Assembly (NCBI RefSeq): GCF_001022965.1
Contig: NZ_LECZ01000022.1
Location: 62,001 to 126,000, forward strand
Reading direction: 5' to 3'
DNA from: Enterobacter genomosp. O
GTDB taxonomy: Bacteria; Pseudomonadota; Gammaproteobacteria; Enterobacterales; Enterobacteriaceae
Length of the DNA stretch: 64,000 nt
Under the pieces are notes generated by a model. That model saw only the letters and a list, made by a program, of their open reading frames with translations. It ran no database searches and was not told the origin of the DNA. Of this stretch, positions 40,780 to 48,487 are shown piece by piece. How positions within the stretch are numbered: position 1 is the first letter of the stretch; each line of letters opens with the position of its first letter. The position numbers were made by a program, and so were the translations under genes.

Positions 40780-41424
40780 TTACTGAAGCTGTGCCAGCGT
40801 AAAGTAACCGTCGAAAACAGCCCCCGTATCAATGTAGTGGAGATTATCAAAATCATATCGTCTGTCGACGGGCGTATGACCAAACCAGAAATGATCCGCG
40901 CCGCTAATGCCCTGCCCTTTACCTACCATAAACCCCATTAACCTATCGCGGTCCCATAAAACGCGATGGGCGCTGACCGGTTTTTGCCAGCGATATTCGG
41001 CTGCCGGATAATCGGCATGAGCTATCACATTCAAACCGTTAGCACAGGTTATCTCAATGATATGCGGTAAATGGCGACAGTTATTAAGCAACCCCAGCGC
41101 GAGCTGTTTTTGGTCGCGTTCAAGTTGCGCAAACCACATTCCGCCATTCATCGTCCAGAGCACAAAATCGTTATTATCCAGACTGTCGAGAGCCATTTGC
41201 TCGTGGTTGCCGCGCACGGCGCGAAACCATTTTTCGTTCATTAACTGCAGGCATTTCACGCTGTCAGGGCCACGATCGATCATATCGCCTACAGAAATGA
41301 GTAAATCCTCATACGGGTTAAAGTGATGGCGTTTAAGCTCATCCATAAGCCACTGATAACAGCCATGTATATCGCTGACGACCCAGACGTGACGCCACTT
41401 CCCACTTTCGATTCGCTGATACAT
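40780..41424 (-). CDS. pphA: PphA, Ser/Thr protein phosphatase 1
   Basis: 214 aa (E. coli 218) from the ATG at 41424, four bases after GGGAGG; the upstream frame adds 12 unlikely residues. Metallophosphoesterase motifs are complete: SDIHGCY, GDMIDRGPDS, RGNHEQM, and later His ligands in VIAHADYP and WFGHTPVDRR. In E. coli it responds to misfolded envelope proteins through CpxAR. E. coli identity here is clear but lower than for neighbouring genes. Confidence 0.92.
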   Translation of the reverse strand: MYQRIESGKWRHVWVVSDIHGCYQWLMDELKRHHFNPYEDLLISVGDMIDRGPDSVKCLQLMNEKWFRAVRGNHEQMALDSLDNNDFVLWTMNGGMWFAQLERDQKQLALGLLNNCRHLPHIIEITCANGLNVIAHADYPAAEYRWQKPVSAHRVLWDRDRLMGFMVGKGQGISGADHFWFGHTPVDRRYDFDNLHYIDTGAVFDGYFTLAQLQ

Positions 41425-41499
41425 AGAACCTCCCACAGGGAGTATAATTGCAGATGGCATACGCGCAGATACGCTCCTCAGGAGCGCTTTTCACAAAGC

Positions 41500-41516
41500 T
41501 AAACAAACAGTAAACT
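41500..41516 (-). promoter_or_regulatory. PhoP box in reverse orientation before the VirK/YbjX gene
   Basis: On the minus strand AGTTTA-CTGTT-TGTTTA is a near-perfect PhoP direct repeat (11-bp period). It lies 85 bases upstream of the gene at 41601 but points the other way. Reverse-oriented PhoP boxes are documented for PhoP-regulated promoters of this gene family in Salmonella. Confidence 0.6.
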
Positions 41517-41600
41517 AAGGATAAATAAATATTTCACCAGTATTAATCCACTTTTGCATGCCCCCTAAACTATGCATTGCATAAACTTTGAGGTTTTCCC

Positions 41601-42542
41601 GTGTCAAATACGCGCCTGCAAGACGATGCGCCACATTCGCATCGTACCCATATCATTTCCGAACTGGTGAAAGGTAAACTCGTCCCAGGCCCTATCTGGC
41701 AAAAACGCGAGTACCGTCTCAAATTTCTGTTACGTTCACTGCTGTTCTGGTCTTCAACGCATCGCATGCTCGATGCACTGGCTCGTCGTAACGATTTCGA
41801 CCAGTTGCTGGCCTCGCAAATCACCCTGCCAAGTAAAACACATCGCCAGTATCTGATGCGGGGTATGAACGCCAACGCACGGGCTGATGCCATCATCAGC
41901 CATTATCAGTGGATTGACTCCCTGAAAGATGCCGGGCTAATCGCCGCTTTAACCGGACCGCAAGAGCAATCCATTGTTGAGTTTCATGCCAAAGATGGCG
42001 TGAGCTATAACGTGAATGCCATGAACGCCAGCAAAGCAGAGCGTGAGGGGGAGTGTACGCTCTGGTTGCGTGATAACGAAAATACCCTGCTTGCGAGCGT
42101 GACCTTTTGCGTTGCCCGTGAAAACGGAGAATATGTGCTAGTGATTGGCGGTCTTCAGGGTCCACGCCGCAGCGTATCCCGTGATGTGATCAAACAGGCA
42201 ACCCGTGCCTGCCATGGACTTTTCCCGAAGCGCGTGCTGATGGAAGTGCTTTTCCACTTGGCTACGCTTTCCGGCATCAAAGCTATTTATGCGGTCAGCG
42301 ATGAAGGCCACATTTTCCGTGCGCTGCGTTATCGTCTGAGTAAAGGCCGTCATTTTCATGCAAGCTACGACGAGTTTTGGGCCTCTATCGACGGTCAAAA
42401 ACACTCAACCTTCAGCTGGCAACTCCCCTTGCAGATGGAACGCAAATCCCTTGAAGACATTGCCAGTAAAAAGCGTGCCGAATACCGCCGTCGCTTTGAA
42501 CTGCTTGATGAAATTGAGGCGTCCGTGAAATCCCGCTTTTAA
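41601..42542 (+). CDS. VirK/YbjX-family (DUF535) protein
   Basis: 313 aa from a GTG at 41601, seven bases after GAGG. The DUF535 pattern is clear in YLMRGMNANARADAIISHY, VIGGLQGPR and HFHASYDEFW. Homologues VirK and YbjX are PhoP-regulated in Salmonella and affect resistance to antimicrobial peptides or virulence; the molecular activity is unknown. No signal peptide. Not at this place in E. coli K-12, so it is either an islet or a lineage gene; it sits between pphA and the sdsR integration hot spot. It looks like a full-length gene. Confidence 0.85.
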   Translation: MSNTRLQDDAPHSHRTHIISELVKGKLVPGPIWQKREYRLKFLLRSLLFWSSTHRMLDALARRNDFDQLLASQITLPSKTHRQYLMRGMNANARADAIISHYQWIDSLKDAGLIAALTGPQEQSIVEFHAKDGVSYNVNAMNASKAEREGECTLWLRDNENTLLASVTFCVARENGEYVLVIGGLQGPRRSVSRDVIKQATRACHGLFPKRVLMEVLFHLATLSGIKAIYAVSDEGHIFRALRYRLSKGRHFHASYDEFWASIDGQKHSTFSWQLPLQMERKSLEDIASKKRAEYRRRFELLDEIEASVKSRF

Positions 42543-42707
42543 GCGCGGATCCTGCTTTTGCTGACTGCACACAAAAATTTAACAAAACAGGCAAAAAGGG
42601 CTGGACTTACGCATGCTGTGTTGTGTTATGTTTTAACAGGACGTACAGGATGTGCGCGCTGTATGGGAAAGATAGCGTTGGGATTTCGCCTTTACTTTCA
42701 TACAGAT

Positions 42708-42732
42708 AAAAAGAGACCGAATACGATTCCTG
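42708..42732 (-). ncRNA. sdsR: SdsR (RyeB) 3' end only; prophage attachment core
   Basis: The minus strand from 42732 to 42708 matches the last 25 bases of E. coli SdsR, namely the right arm of its terminator (CGTATTCGGTCTC) and the U-run. The left arm (GACCGAATA in E. coli) should follow to the right; instead the sequence changes completely at 42733. So only the 3' end is present here. SdsR normally lies between pphA and yebY, matching this position. Phage insertion at this sRNA locus with regeneration of the 3' end is known in Salmonella. The upstream part of the antisense RNA RyeA may lie just left. Confidence 0.8.
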
Positions 42733-43058
42733 TTTCCGCTACAACCAGCCATTTTTGATATAATTCATGTAGTTACATACCAGAAACCCGTTAAATACGG
42801 GTTTTAATGCTTACCAATACATCCATTCAAGATCAAACCGTTGCTATCTTTTTCGAGTGAGCGACGAGTGAACTTCGGGATCGCTCCGATCCGAAAAATT
42901 CCCCCTCTTTTGCGTAGCTCCTTCCAGTTTCGCAACACACCGCTTTACGCATTTCATCCTCATCAGCATAATCACCCCGAATCCGTTTGTAAGACTTAAC
43001 CAGCGCGCTACTTTTTCTCCCTGCCCTATACTTTCAGTCTGACTGACTGGAGGTTTCT
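42733..43058. other. Gene-poor prophage end with a weak hairpin
   Basis: About 325 bases between the attachment core and the SRAP gene. AAACCCG (42784-42790) and CGGGTTT (42798-42804) form a hairpin that could end transcription from either side. On the minus strand around 42,830-43,010 there are two open frames of 40-60 codons, one without a usable start; they may be remnants. No convincing gene is called. Confidence 0.5.
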
Positions 43059-43730
43059 ATGTGTGGACGTTTTGCACAAGCCCAAACCCGTGAAGAATAC
43101 CTGGCATATCTCGCCGACGAAGGCGATCGCGATATTGCCTATGACCCGGAACCTATTGGCCGGTACAACGTGGCGCCCGGCACCAAAGTCCTGTTGCTGA
43201 GCGAGCGAGACGAGCAGCTGCATCTCGACCCGGTTCTGTGGTCCTACGCGCCCGGGTGGTGGGATAAAGCGCCTTTGATTAACGCGCGCGTCGAGACGGC
43301 GGCCACTAGCCGCATGTTCAAACCTCTCTGGCAGCATGGCCGGGCTATCTGTTTTGCGGATGGATGGTTTGAATGGAAGAAGGAAGGCGACAAGAAACAG
43401 CCTTACTTCATTCACCGTGCCGACGGCCAGCCGATATTCATGGCTGCGATCGGCAGTACGCCTTTTGAGCGTGGTGATGAAGCAGAGGGTTTTCTGATAG
43501 TGACGTCTGCAGCTGACAAAGGTCTGGTCGATATTCACGACCGCCGGCCGCTGGTTCTGTCGCCTGAAGCGGCGCGCGAGTGGATGCGTCAGGATGTAGG
43601 CGGGAAAGAAGCTGAGGAGATAATTGCCGACGGTACAGTGCCCGCCGACAAGTTTATCTGGCACGCCGTTAAGCGCGCCGTGGGCAATGTGAAGAACCAG
43701 GGGCCCGAGCTGATCGAGCCGCTTTCGTGA
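43059..43730 (+). CDS. SRAP-domain (YedK/HMCES-like) protein, prophage copy
   Basis: 223 aa. SRAP family proteins cross-link to abasic sites in single-stranded DNA through Cys2. The catalytic set is intact: MCGRF (Cys2), RYNVAPGT (Asn), WFEWKKEG (Glu) and IHDRRPLVL (His). Strong ribosome site GGAGG five bases before ATG; TATACT at 43027-43032 could be the -10. It runs opposite to the late genes and converges with the UmuD-like gene, so it is an independent moron. The chromosomal yedK is elsewhere. Confidence 0.92.
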   Translation: MCGRFAQAQTREEYLAYLADEGDRDIAYDPEPIGRYNVAPGTKVLLLSERDEQLHLDPVLWSYAPGWWDKAPLINARVETAATSRMFKPLWQHGRAICFADGWFEWKKEGDKKQPYFIHRADGQPIFMAAIGSTPFERGDEAEGFLIVTSAADKGLVDIHDRRPLVLSPEAAREWMRQDVGGKEAEEIIADGTVPADKFIWHAVKRAVGNVKNQGPELIEPLS

Positions 43731-43739
43731 GTTGCCGAT

Positions 43740-44057
43740 TTATATCGGGAGTTCGTCATCCCTCGCACGGTTGATGAAGAACGTCACCCGCCCCATTACC
43801 TCAACCTCTTCCAGTGCCGGGCCTTCTATCGCCTCGCCATCGTCCGTGATTAACGCTTTACCCATCAGTTTGGCAAACTGCGTATGCCCGTCGCACAGGA
43901 TTAGTAACACATCGCCTGGCGTCTTTTTCATAGCCGGCTCTATTACTGCAAACCCCGTATCAGTTTCGAGAACCCTGCTCTCCGGCTTTATATGACACAG
44001 AACAACCGGGGAGAGCTGGCGCTCGACGTAATCCATCGCCGGTGAAGGAAACCCCAT
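43740..44057 (-). CDS. UmuD/HumD-like protein lacking the catalytic serine segment
   Basis: 105 aa. It begins GFPSPAMDYVERQL, like the cleaved UmuD' N-terminus (GFPSPAADYVEQRI), so it starts where UmuD would be cut. The later part (AMKKTPGDVLLILCDGHTQFAKLMG) aligns with UmuD around the catalytic lysine, here Lys63. The SGDSM region with the nucleophilic serine has no counterpart. It therefore looks like a constitutively 'processed', protease-dead UmuD' or HumD analogue. Its ATG overlaps the stop of the upstream gene by one base (TGATG), and both sit under a LexA box. Confidence 0.75.
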   Translation of the reverse strand: MGFPSPAMDYVERQLSPVVLCHIKPESRVLETDTGFAVIEPAMKKTPGDVLLILCDGHTQFAKLMGKALITDDGEAIEGPALEEVEVMGRVTFFINRARDDELPI

Positions 44058-44296
44058 CAGTGAACCCTCCCCATGTTGCGCAGGATCCAGTAGTGGTTGT
44101 CTGTCCCGTCAGTCGTCTTATCCGTGAAGTCTGGCTGATAGCGCTCTATCCAGGAATTGGCGTCATCCCGAGTAAAGTGCCAGTTGAACTCCCGCAACTT
44201 CTCGATGAAGCTGTCTGTGCTCAGATAGCGATAGCCCTTAGGGTTGAGCTGTATGACCGCAACGAAGGCGGCGTGTATGTCTGCTGTGCGTGGCAT
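44057..44296 (-). CDS. Small prophage protein of unknown function, SOS-box operon
   Basis: 79 aa from the ATG at 44296, five bases after GAGG (MPRTADIHAAFVAVIQLNPKG ... NHYWILRNMGRVH). Mixed alpha-helical, with many aromatic and charged residues; no signal or membrane segment. Not recognised as a named family. First gene behind the LexA box and translationally coupled to the UmuD-like gene, so a role in the DNA-damage response or its modulation is likely but unproven. Confidence 0.75.
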   Translation of the reverse strand: MPRTADIHAAFVAVIQLNPKGYRYLSTDSFIEKLREFNWHFTRDDANSWIERYQPDFTDKTTDGTDNHYWILRNMGRVH

Positions 44297-44313
44297 AATC
44301 ACCTCACTCCACC

Positions 44314-44333
44314 TACTGTATATACATACAGTA
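44314..44333 (-). promoter_or_regulatory. LexA box of the UmuD-like operon
   Basis: TACTGTATATACATACAGTA matches the LexA consensus palindrome at all but one or two central positions. It lies 18 bases before the start codon of the first gene. SOS induction of the operon is predicted with confidence. Confidence 0.88.
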
Positions 44334-44411
44334 TTATCATTTGTGGGTTCAGATCAAGCGAAGCGAGTGAACAGTTTTATAAGTGGTGGATGGATCTGGA
44401 AATTTAGTTGT

Positions 44412-44434
44412 AAAAAAGCCCACCGGAGTGGGCT
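44412..44434 (-). terminator. Terminator after the acyltransferase gene
   Basis: AGCCCAC / GTGGGCT with a CGGA loop and six U on the minus strand, directly after the stop codon. It probably closes the late transcript. Confidence 0.82.
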
Positions 44435-44438
44435 TCTG

Positions 44439-46298
44439 TTACTTGGTTATGCTTGTTGGTAGGTGGCTTTTAATTATGTGTTTGCCGATGAATACGGACC
44501 CTTCATCAGTAGGGTGACCGTAATCCATGGACATAAGCGTAAAACCACTGTCTACCCTTGACCTACACTTCAGTTCTGTACCTTCACGTGTACATAAGCC
44601 ATCAAGTATGTCGACAAAATCATAGCCTTCATTGTTTTTTGATATCGTCTTCATTTTGTTATTCGTCGCGACAATCTGATTATCCAAAAATCTTTTATCA
44701 ATGTAAATATCATTCGGATTGTAGTTTTTCGCAACAATTAGCGGCAGACTCCCTTTCCACTGAGGAACAGGACCAAGGACTATAACTTTCTTAACACCCA
44801 GTGAGTGTATTTTATCAGCGATGCTTTGCCAGTCTGTTTCTTCATGCTGGAATCGCTGAGCCAATACCACAACATCAGGTTTAACAATATTTATATCTTC
44901 AATTGCTTTTTCATTGGATAGATTACATCCAATTGTAGCACTTATAACTCCAGGGAATTTATGGAGGCTCGGTTTACAACTTGAAGCAGCAAGTTGATAG
45001 AATGGTACCCCCTCTCGTAGAAGCGTTCTTATACCTAAAGAAAGAGCTCCCGCGTGAGAGTCTCCCCATAAAAAGACACCTCCCCTTTTAGCAGTGTCGA
45101 CACATGATTTATCGATGTGATCAAGTTTTTCACTACTGTTACACTTATCCCACATCCCATTATTATCAAAACGATATCCATCGTAATGCACCACAGTTTC
45201 ATTACCTGTAGTTTTTGTGATGCTTCGCATGTCAGTATCAGCGCCATTTGAAATATAAATGCTAACAGCTAAAATTAACGATGCAAAGTATAGTAGTTCC
45301 TTTTTAACGCCGCCCTTTCTTTTGAAAACGCTTTCTATATATTTAAATGACAGCATCCCCATCGCCACTGACGCAATAATTCCAATGAGCGTTGTTACGA
45401 TAGAAACGCCACCATATGTGTTATATATATATAGATAGATAGGCCAGTGCCACAAATAAATTGAATATGAATACAACCCAATCTTTTGTGCAAAAGATGA
45501 ATCAAGGATAAAGTTATCAGAACGCGCCCACAAAATTATCATTGTACCAATGATAGGCAGCAACGCATTGTAGCTAGGCCAGTAGGATTCCTCGCTAAAT
45601 ATAAAGCAGGATGCTAAAATTGCAGCAATGCCAATATATGGGAATATCTTTCTTTTAAAGAATGAAGAAGGGAAAAGATATACCACTGCTCCAGCAATCA
45701 TCTCCCACGCCCTTGTCGGGAGCAAGAAATAGGATGAACTGACTAAAATCCTAGATGCATAAATACTCAACGCAAGGCTCAACAATCCTACAATAAGAAT
45801 TAAAACTCTAGATATCTTTAAACTGAAAGCCTTGCTGATAATATAAATGGCTAACGGATATATAATATAGAATTGCCATTCTACAGATAGAGACCAAGTG
45901 TGAAGTAACCATTTTTCTTCTGCACCTGGAGCAAAGTAGCTTGACTCCTTCCAATATACAATGTTTGAAATAAAAAGAAGGCTTGATGCAGCGTGCTTCG
46001 CAAGCGTCTTAAACTCTGGAGTGTACATTTTGTACCATCCGTAAACCATTACACAAATTAGCATAACGGCAAGCGCAGGAACTATCCTTCTGGCGCGCGC
46101 TTTATAAAAACCCCACAGAGTAAATTTATTTCCTTCTAAACCGCTAAATATTATTGATGTCATTAAAAAACCAGAAATGACAAAGAATACATCTACGCCA
46201 ACAAATCCACTCGGAACCCATCCCCTGTTGAAATGGAAAAGGACCACAGCAAGAACTGCTATAGCCCTAACGCCATTAATATCCTTCCTGAACTCCAT
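44439..46298 (-). CDS. Acyltransferase-3 / SGNH fusion, O-antigen acetylase-like
   Basis: 619 aa of the OafA/YrhL type. N-terminal membrane acyltransferase-3 domain of about 10 helices (GVRAIAVLAVVLFHF with the catalytic His at 22; KARARRIVPAL at 67-76; HTWSLSVEWQFY). C-terminal periplasmic SGNH domain with GDSHAG (412-417) and DYGH (592-595) carrying the Ser and Asp/His of the triad. Such proteins O-acetylate surface polysaccharide. The gene is visibly AT-rich next to its neighbours and lies at the end of the tail operon beside the tailspike, the usual position of serotype-converting morons. Full length and intact. Confidence 0.88.
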   Translation of the reverse strand: MEFRKDINGVRAIAVLAVVLFHFNRGWVPSGFVGVDVFFVISGFLMTSIIFSGLEGNKFTLWGFYKARARRIVPALAVMLICVMVYGWYKMYTPEFKTLAKHAASSLLFISNIVYWKESSYFAPGAEEKWLLHTWSLSVEWQFYIIYPLAIYIISKAFSLKISRVLILIVGLLSLALSIYASRILVSSSYFLLPTRAWEMIAGAVVYLFPSSFFKRKIFPYIGIAAILASCFIFSEESYWPSYNALLPIIGTMIILWARSDNFILDSSFAQKIGLYSYSIYLWHWPIYLYIYNTYGGVSIVTTLIGIIASVAMGMLSFKYIESVFKRKGGVKKELLYFASLILAVSIYISNGADTDMRSITKTTGNETVVHYDGYRFDNNGMWDKCNSSEKLDHIDKSCVDTAKRGGVFLWGDSHAGALSLGIRTLLREGVPFYQLAASSCKPSLHKFPGVISATIGCNLSNEKAIEDINIVKPDVVVLAQRFQHEETDWQSIADKIHSLGVKKVIVLGPVPQWKGSLPLIVAKNYNPNDIYIDKRFLDNQIVATNNKMKTISKNNEGYDFVDILDGLCTREGTELKCRSRVDSGFTLMSMDYGHPTDEGSVFIGKHIIKSHLPTSITK

Positions 46299-46395
46299 GC
46301 CTCAATGCCTCACACAGTTACGATACGAGGCATGTTATACATTTAGACATTGGATTTCACCATTTACGCATAAGTTAGTTTGGATCGTTCAAGCA

Positions 46396-48429
46396 TTAAG
46401 CTATCACCTTAAGGGTGAGTTTATAGCTCAAACTTACTCCTGATGCTGATATCGGCGTCTGTAGTAACACAAACGAATTGCTTGACGAAACCACTGCTAG
46501 TGGAGCGCTTGAGCCAGCTGATGATTGCGAGCTTGCAACAACATGCGCCGTGTAGTCATCGATCCTGAACCCTGTTGGTGCGTCGAGTTGCACCCTACCA
46601 TCCCCAGCATTGATAACTTTTGTTTGCCATGCGTTATGCCTGCTGTACCCATTACGAATGTAGTCGTACGTCTCATCGGCCTTCATGTATCTTTCCATAT
46701 ACATGCAACCAATCGATTCAATGCACTGATAGTTTGCTGGAGCCAGCTTAAGGTTTGTTGATGCCCCGCCAAGTCTTGAAGCACCTCCAAGATGCATTCC
46801 GCATTGCTCGAAAGTGATCTTAGAGGTTGGGTCTACAGTAACTACGTATGGTGCAAAGGTGCTATCTGTGTACTTGGACAGAACCGGCGCATAATGTTTT
46901 ACAGATATGTTACTAAACTGACCGACATATATTAAGCTTCGATTTGAAGATGCAATAGCTGTTTCATCAGCAGCGCCCATAATAGTTCGCATCACCTTAG
47001 CAACACCTTGCGTGCCTAGTCCCTTTATTAAAATCCCATCCGTGGAGTCTTGAAGATAATGAAGTTTAAACTCAGCTTCAACGCTACCAATACAGTTAAT
47101 GTGAGCCCCTTCCCACGCCTCTATCCCCATATCGAATGACACATTACTGCAGGTATCTAACGTTATACCCATCGCTGTTTCATTTGCGCTATCGTAGTTA
47201 CCATATTGCGCAAGCCCGCCCTCAAACCATCCATGGAATTTTGCATAGTTGCAATTCTTCAGGTAAATAGGGAAAGGAGTATGGTCCGCCTGAATCTCAA
47301 TATGATGAGAAGTTGTTGACCCTCCTACAGTTGGTTTTTCAGGGGATGTACTTACCGCATCGAAGTAAAATCCTTTATGACACGAATCGAAACGGATAAT
47401 CCCCTGAGTACCCCAAGCGCTATATCCAAAACATGCATACTCAGCGCCAAACATACTAACATCAAGGTTGCTTTTTATTGCCATGTTAAGATGCAAAGCG
47501 ATAGTTCCAAGGCCTTTACTAGCAACATGTCTAGCGGTATCCCATTTGAATGTTAACCCCTTGATAGTTAGATCTCTAAAGAAAATATCGGAACTGCCAG
47601 CATCGTCTGCATCCATAACGCGGCCAACACATAATTGCCCAAAAGCGTAAGAGGAGTAATTAATTGGGACAGACCGCAAAAAACCAGTGCTGAAATCGAA
47701 CCCACTCAACGGCGGCGCTATCCATGCCGTCTGCTGCCCAAACGCTATATAATCAGTTGATCCTAAATGGTATCTCTGATTTTTCTTGACGTGTACCTCA
47801 CATTTACCACGAGCATAGTTTTCCGCCGCCTGGCATGCGGCCCAGTCAATGGTTTGCGTCAAGGATGTCACGAATGGGTATACGGCCTGAGCTGCAGAAA
47901 GAGTTGCATAACGCTCAGATAAAGGATGCGCTGTACCATCACCAATTGCCCCGAACTGCTCAGGGGTTACCCAAGTGATCGCCTGCTGAAGATTACCACC
48001 TGGCTGCAGGCCGATTGATGCAGCACCAGCCACAGTAGCCAGATAAGCCCGAAGTGAAGCATCCCCAACACCCACCCATGCGCCAACCCCAATACCACCT
48101 GATGACGCTGGCGTAGATCCAGCATCAACATGCTTTGGAAGTGGGCCATCCCAGCGATAATATTCTCCGCTCGCTTCATCACGCAGCGCCTGGTTGGGTA
48201 GTGTAATGTCGGCCCCGTCCTGGAATGAGTCAATTAGCACCCATCCCATAGATGAAATAGCCTGCTGAATAAGCCAGCGAAGCCCTTCTATCGTGTAATG
48301 CTGACCACCAAACCGATCGATGTACTTCAGCTCAAGCGAGGTAGCAAACTCGTCAATTTTACCAGCGTTGAACTTCAGGTCGCGAGGTGATTCGCTTGGA
48401 ACAGGCAAGTTTGTAGGTTGCGTAGCCAT
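46396..48429 (-). CDS. Tailspike / depolymerase-like protein
   Basis: 677 aa. N-terminal particle-binding domain (MATQPTNLPVPSESPRDLKFNAGKID...) is the widely shared enterobacterial-prophage anchor, ending near GNLQQAITWVTPEQFGAIGDGT, the start of a pectate-lyase-like beta-helix. The central 200-550 region is beta-helix-like and should bind or cut surface polysaccharide. The C-terminus from about 600 (RVQLDAPTGFRIDDYTAHVV) is a small beta domain. Catalytic residues cannot be named. The receptor is likely O-antigen, capsule or colanic acid. Confidence 0.85.
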   Translation of the reverse strand: MATQPTNLPVPSESPRDLKFNAGKIDEFATSLELKYIDRFGGQHYTIEGLRWLIQQAISSMGWVLIDSFQDGADITLPNQALRDEASGEYYRWDGPLPKHVDAGSTPASSGGIGVGAWVGVGDASLRAYLATVAGAASIGLQPGGNLQQAITWVTPEQFGAIGDGTAHPLSERYATLSAAQAVYPFVTSLTQTIDWAACQAAENYARGKCEVHVKKNQRYHLGSTDYIAFGQQTAWIAPPLSGFDFSTGFLRSVPINYSSYAFGQLCVGRVMDADDAGSSDIFFRDLTIKGLTFKWDTARHVASKGLGTIALHLNMAIKSNLDVSMFGAEYACFGYSAWGTQGIIRFDSCHKGFYFDAVSTSPEKPTVGGSTTSHHIEIQADHTPFPIYLKNCNYAKFHGWFEGGLAQYGNYDSANETAMGITLDTCSNVSFDMGIEAWEGAHINCIGSVEAEFKLHYLQDSTDGILIKGLGTQGVAKVMRTIMGAADETAIASSNRSLIYVGQFSNISVKHYAPVLSKYTDSTFAPYVVTVDPTSKITFEQCGMHLGGASRLGGASTNLKLAPANYQCIESIGCMYMERYMKADETYDYIRNGYSRHNAWQTKVINAGDGRVQLDAPTGFRIDDYTAHVVASSQSSAGSSAPLAVVSSSNSFVLLQTPISASGVSLSYKLTLKVIA

Positions 48430-48446
48430 ATTGATTCCATAAAGAA

Positions 48447-48466
48447 ACCCGGCACGGTGGCCGGGT
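48447..48466 (-). terminator. Hairpin between tail-tip gene and tailspike
   Basis: ACCCGGC / GCCGGGT with a six-base loop, followed on the minus strand by TTCTTTAT. An imperfect terminator in front of the tailspike gene; may attenuate rather than stop transcription. Confidence 0.5.
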
Positions 48467-48487
48467 CTGGTTGGTCGGGGACGGTTC

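Noticed and set aside
41472-41490. Terminator CGCTCC-TCA-GGAGCG before the VirK/YbjX gene
   Set aside because: Stem is only six base pairs with a three-base loop and would lie in the promoter region of pphA; not convincing.
42558-42758. 66-codon frame at the prophage boundary
   Set aside because: Spans the sdsR remnant and the junction, has no ribosome site and no recognisable protein.
42830-43020. Short minus-strand frames in the prophage end, one reading DYADEDEMRKAVCCETGRS
   Set aside because: The more protein-like frame has no suitable start codon and the other is only about 41 codons; kept as a note, not as a gene.
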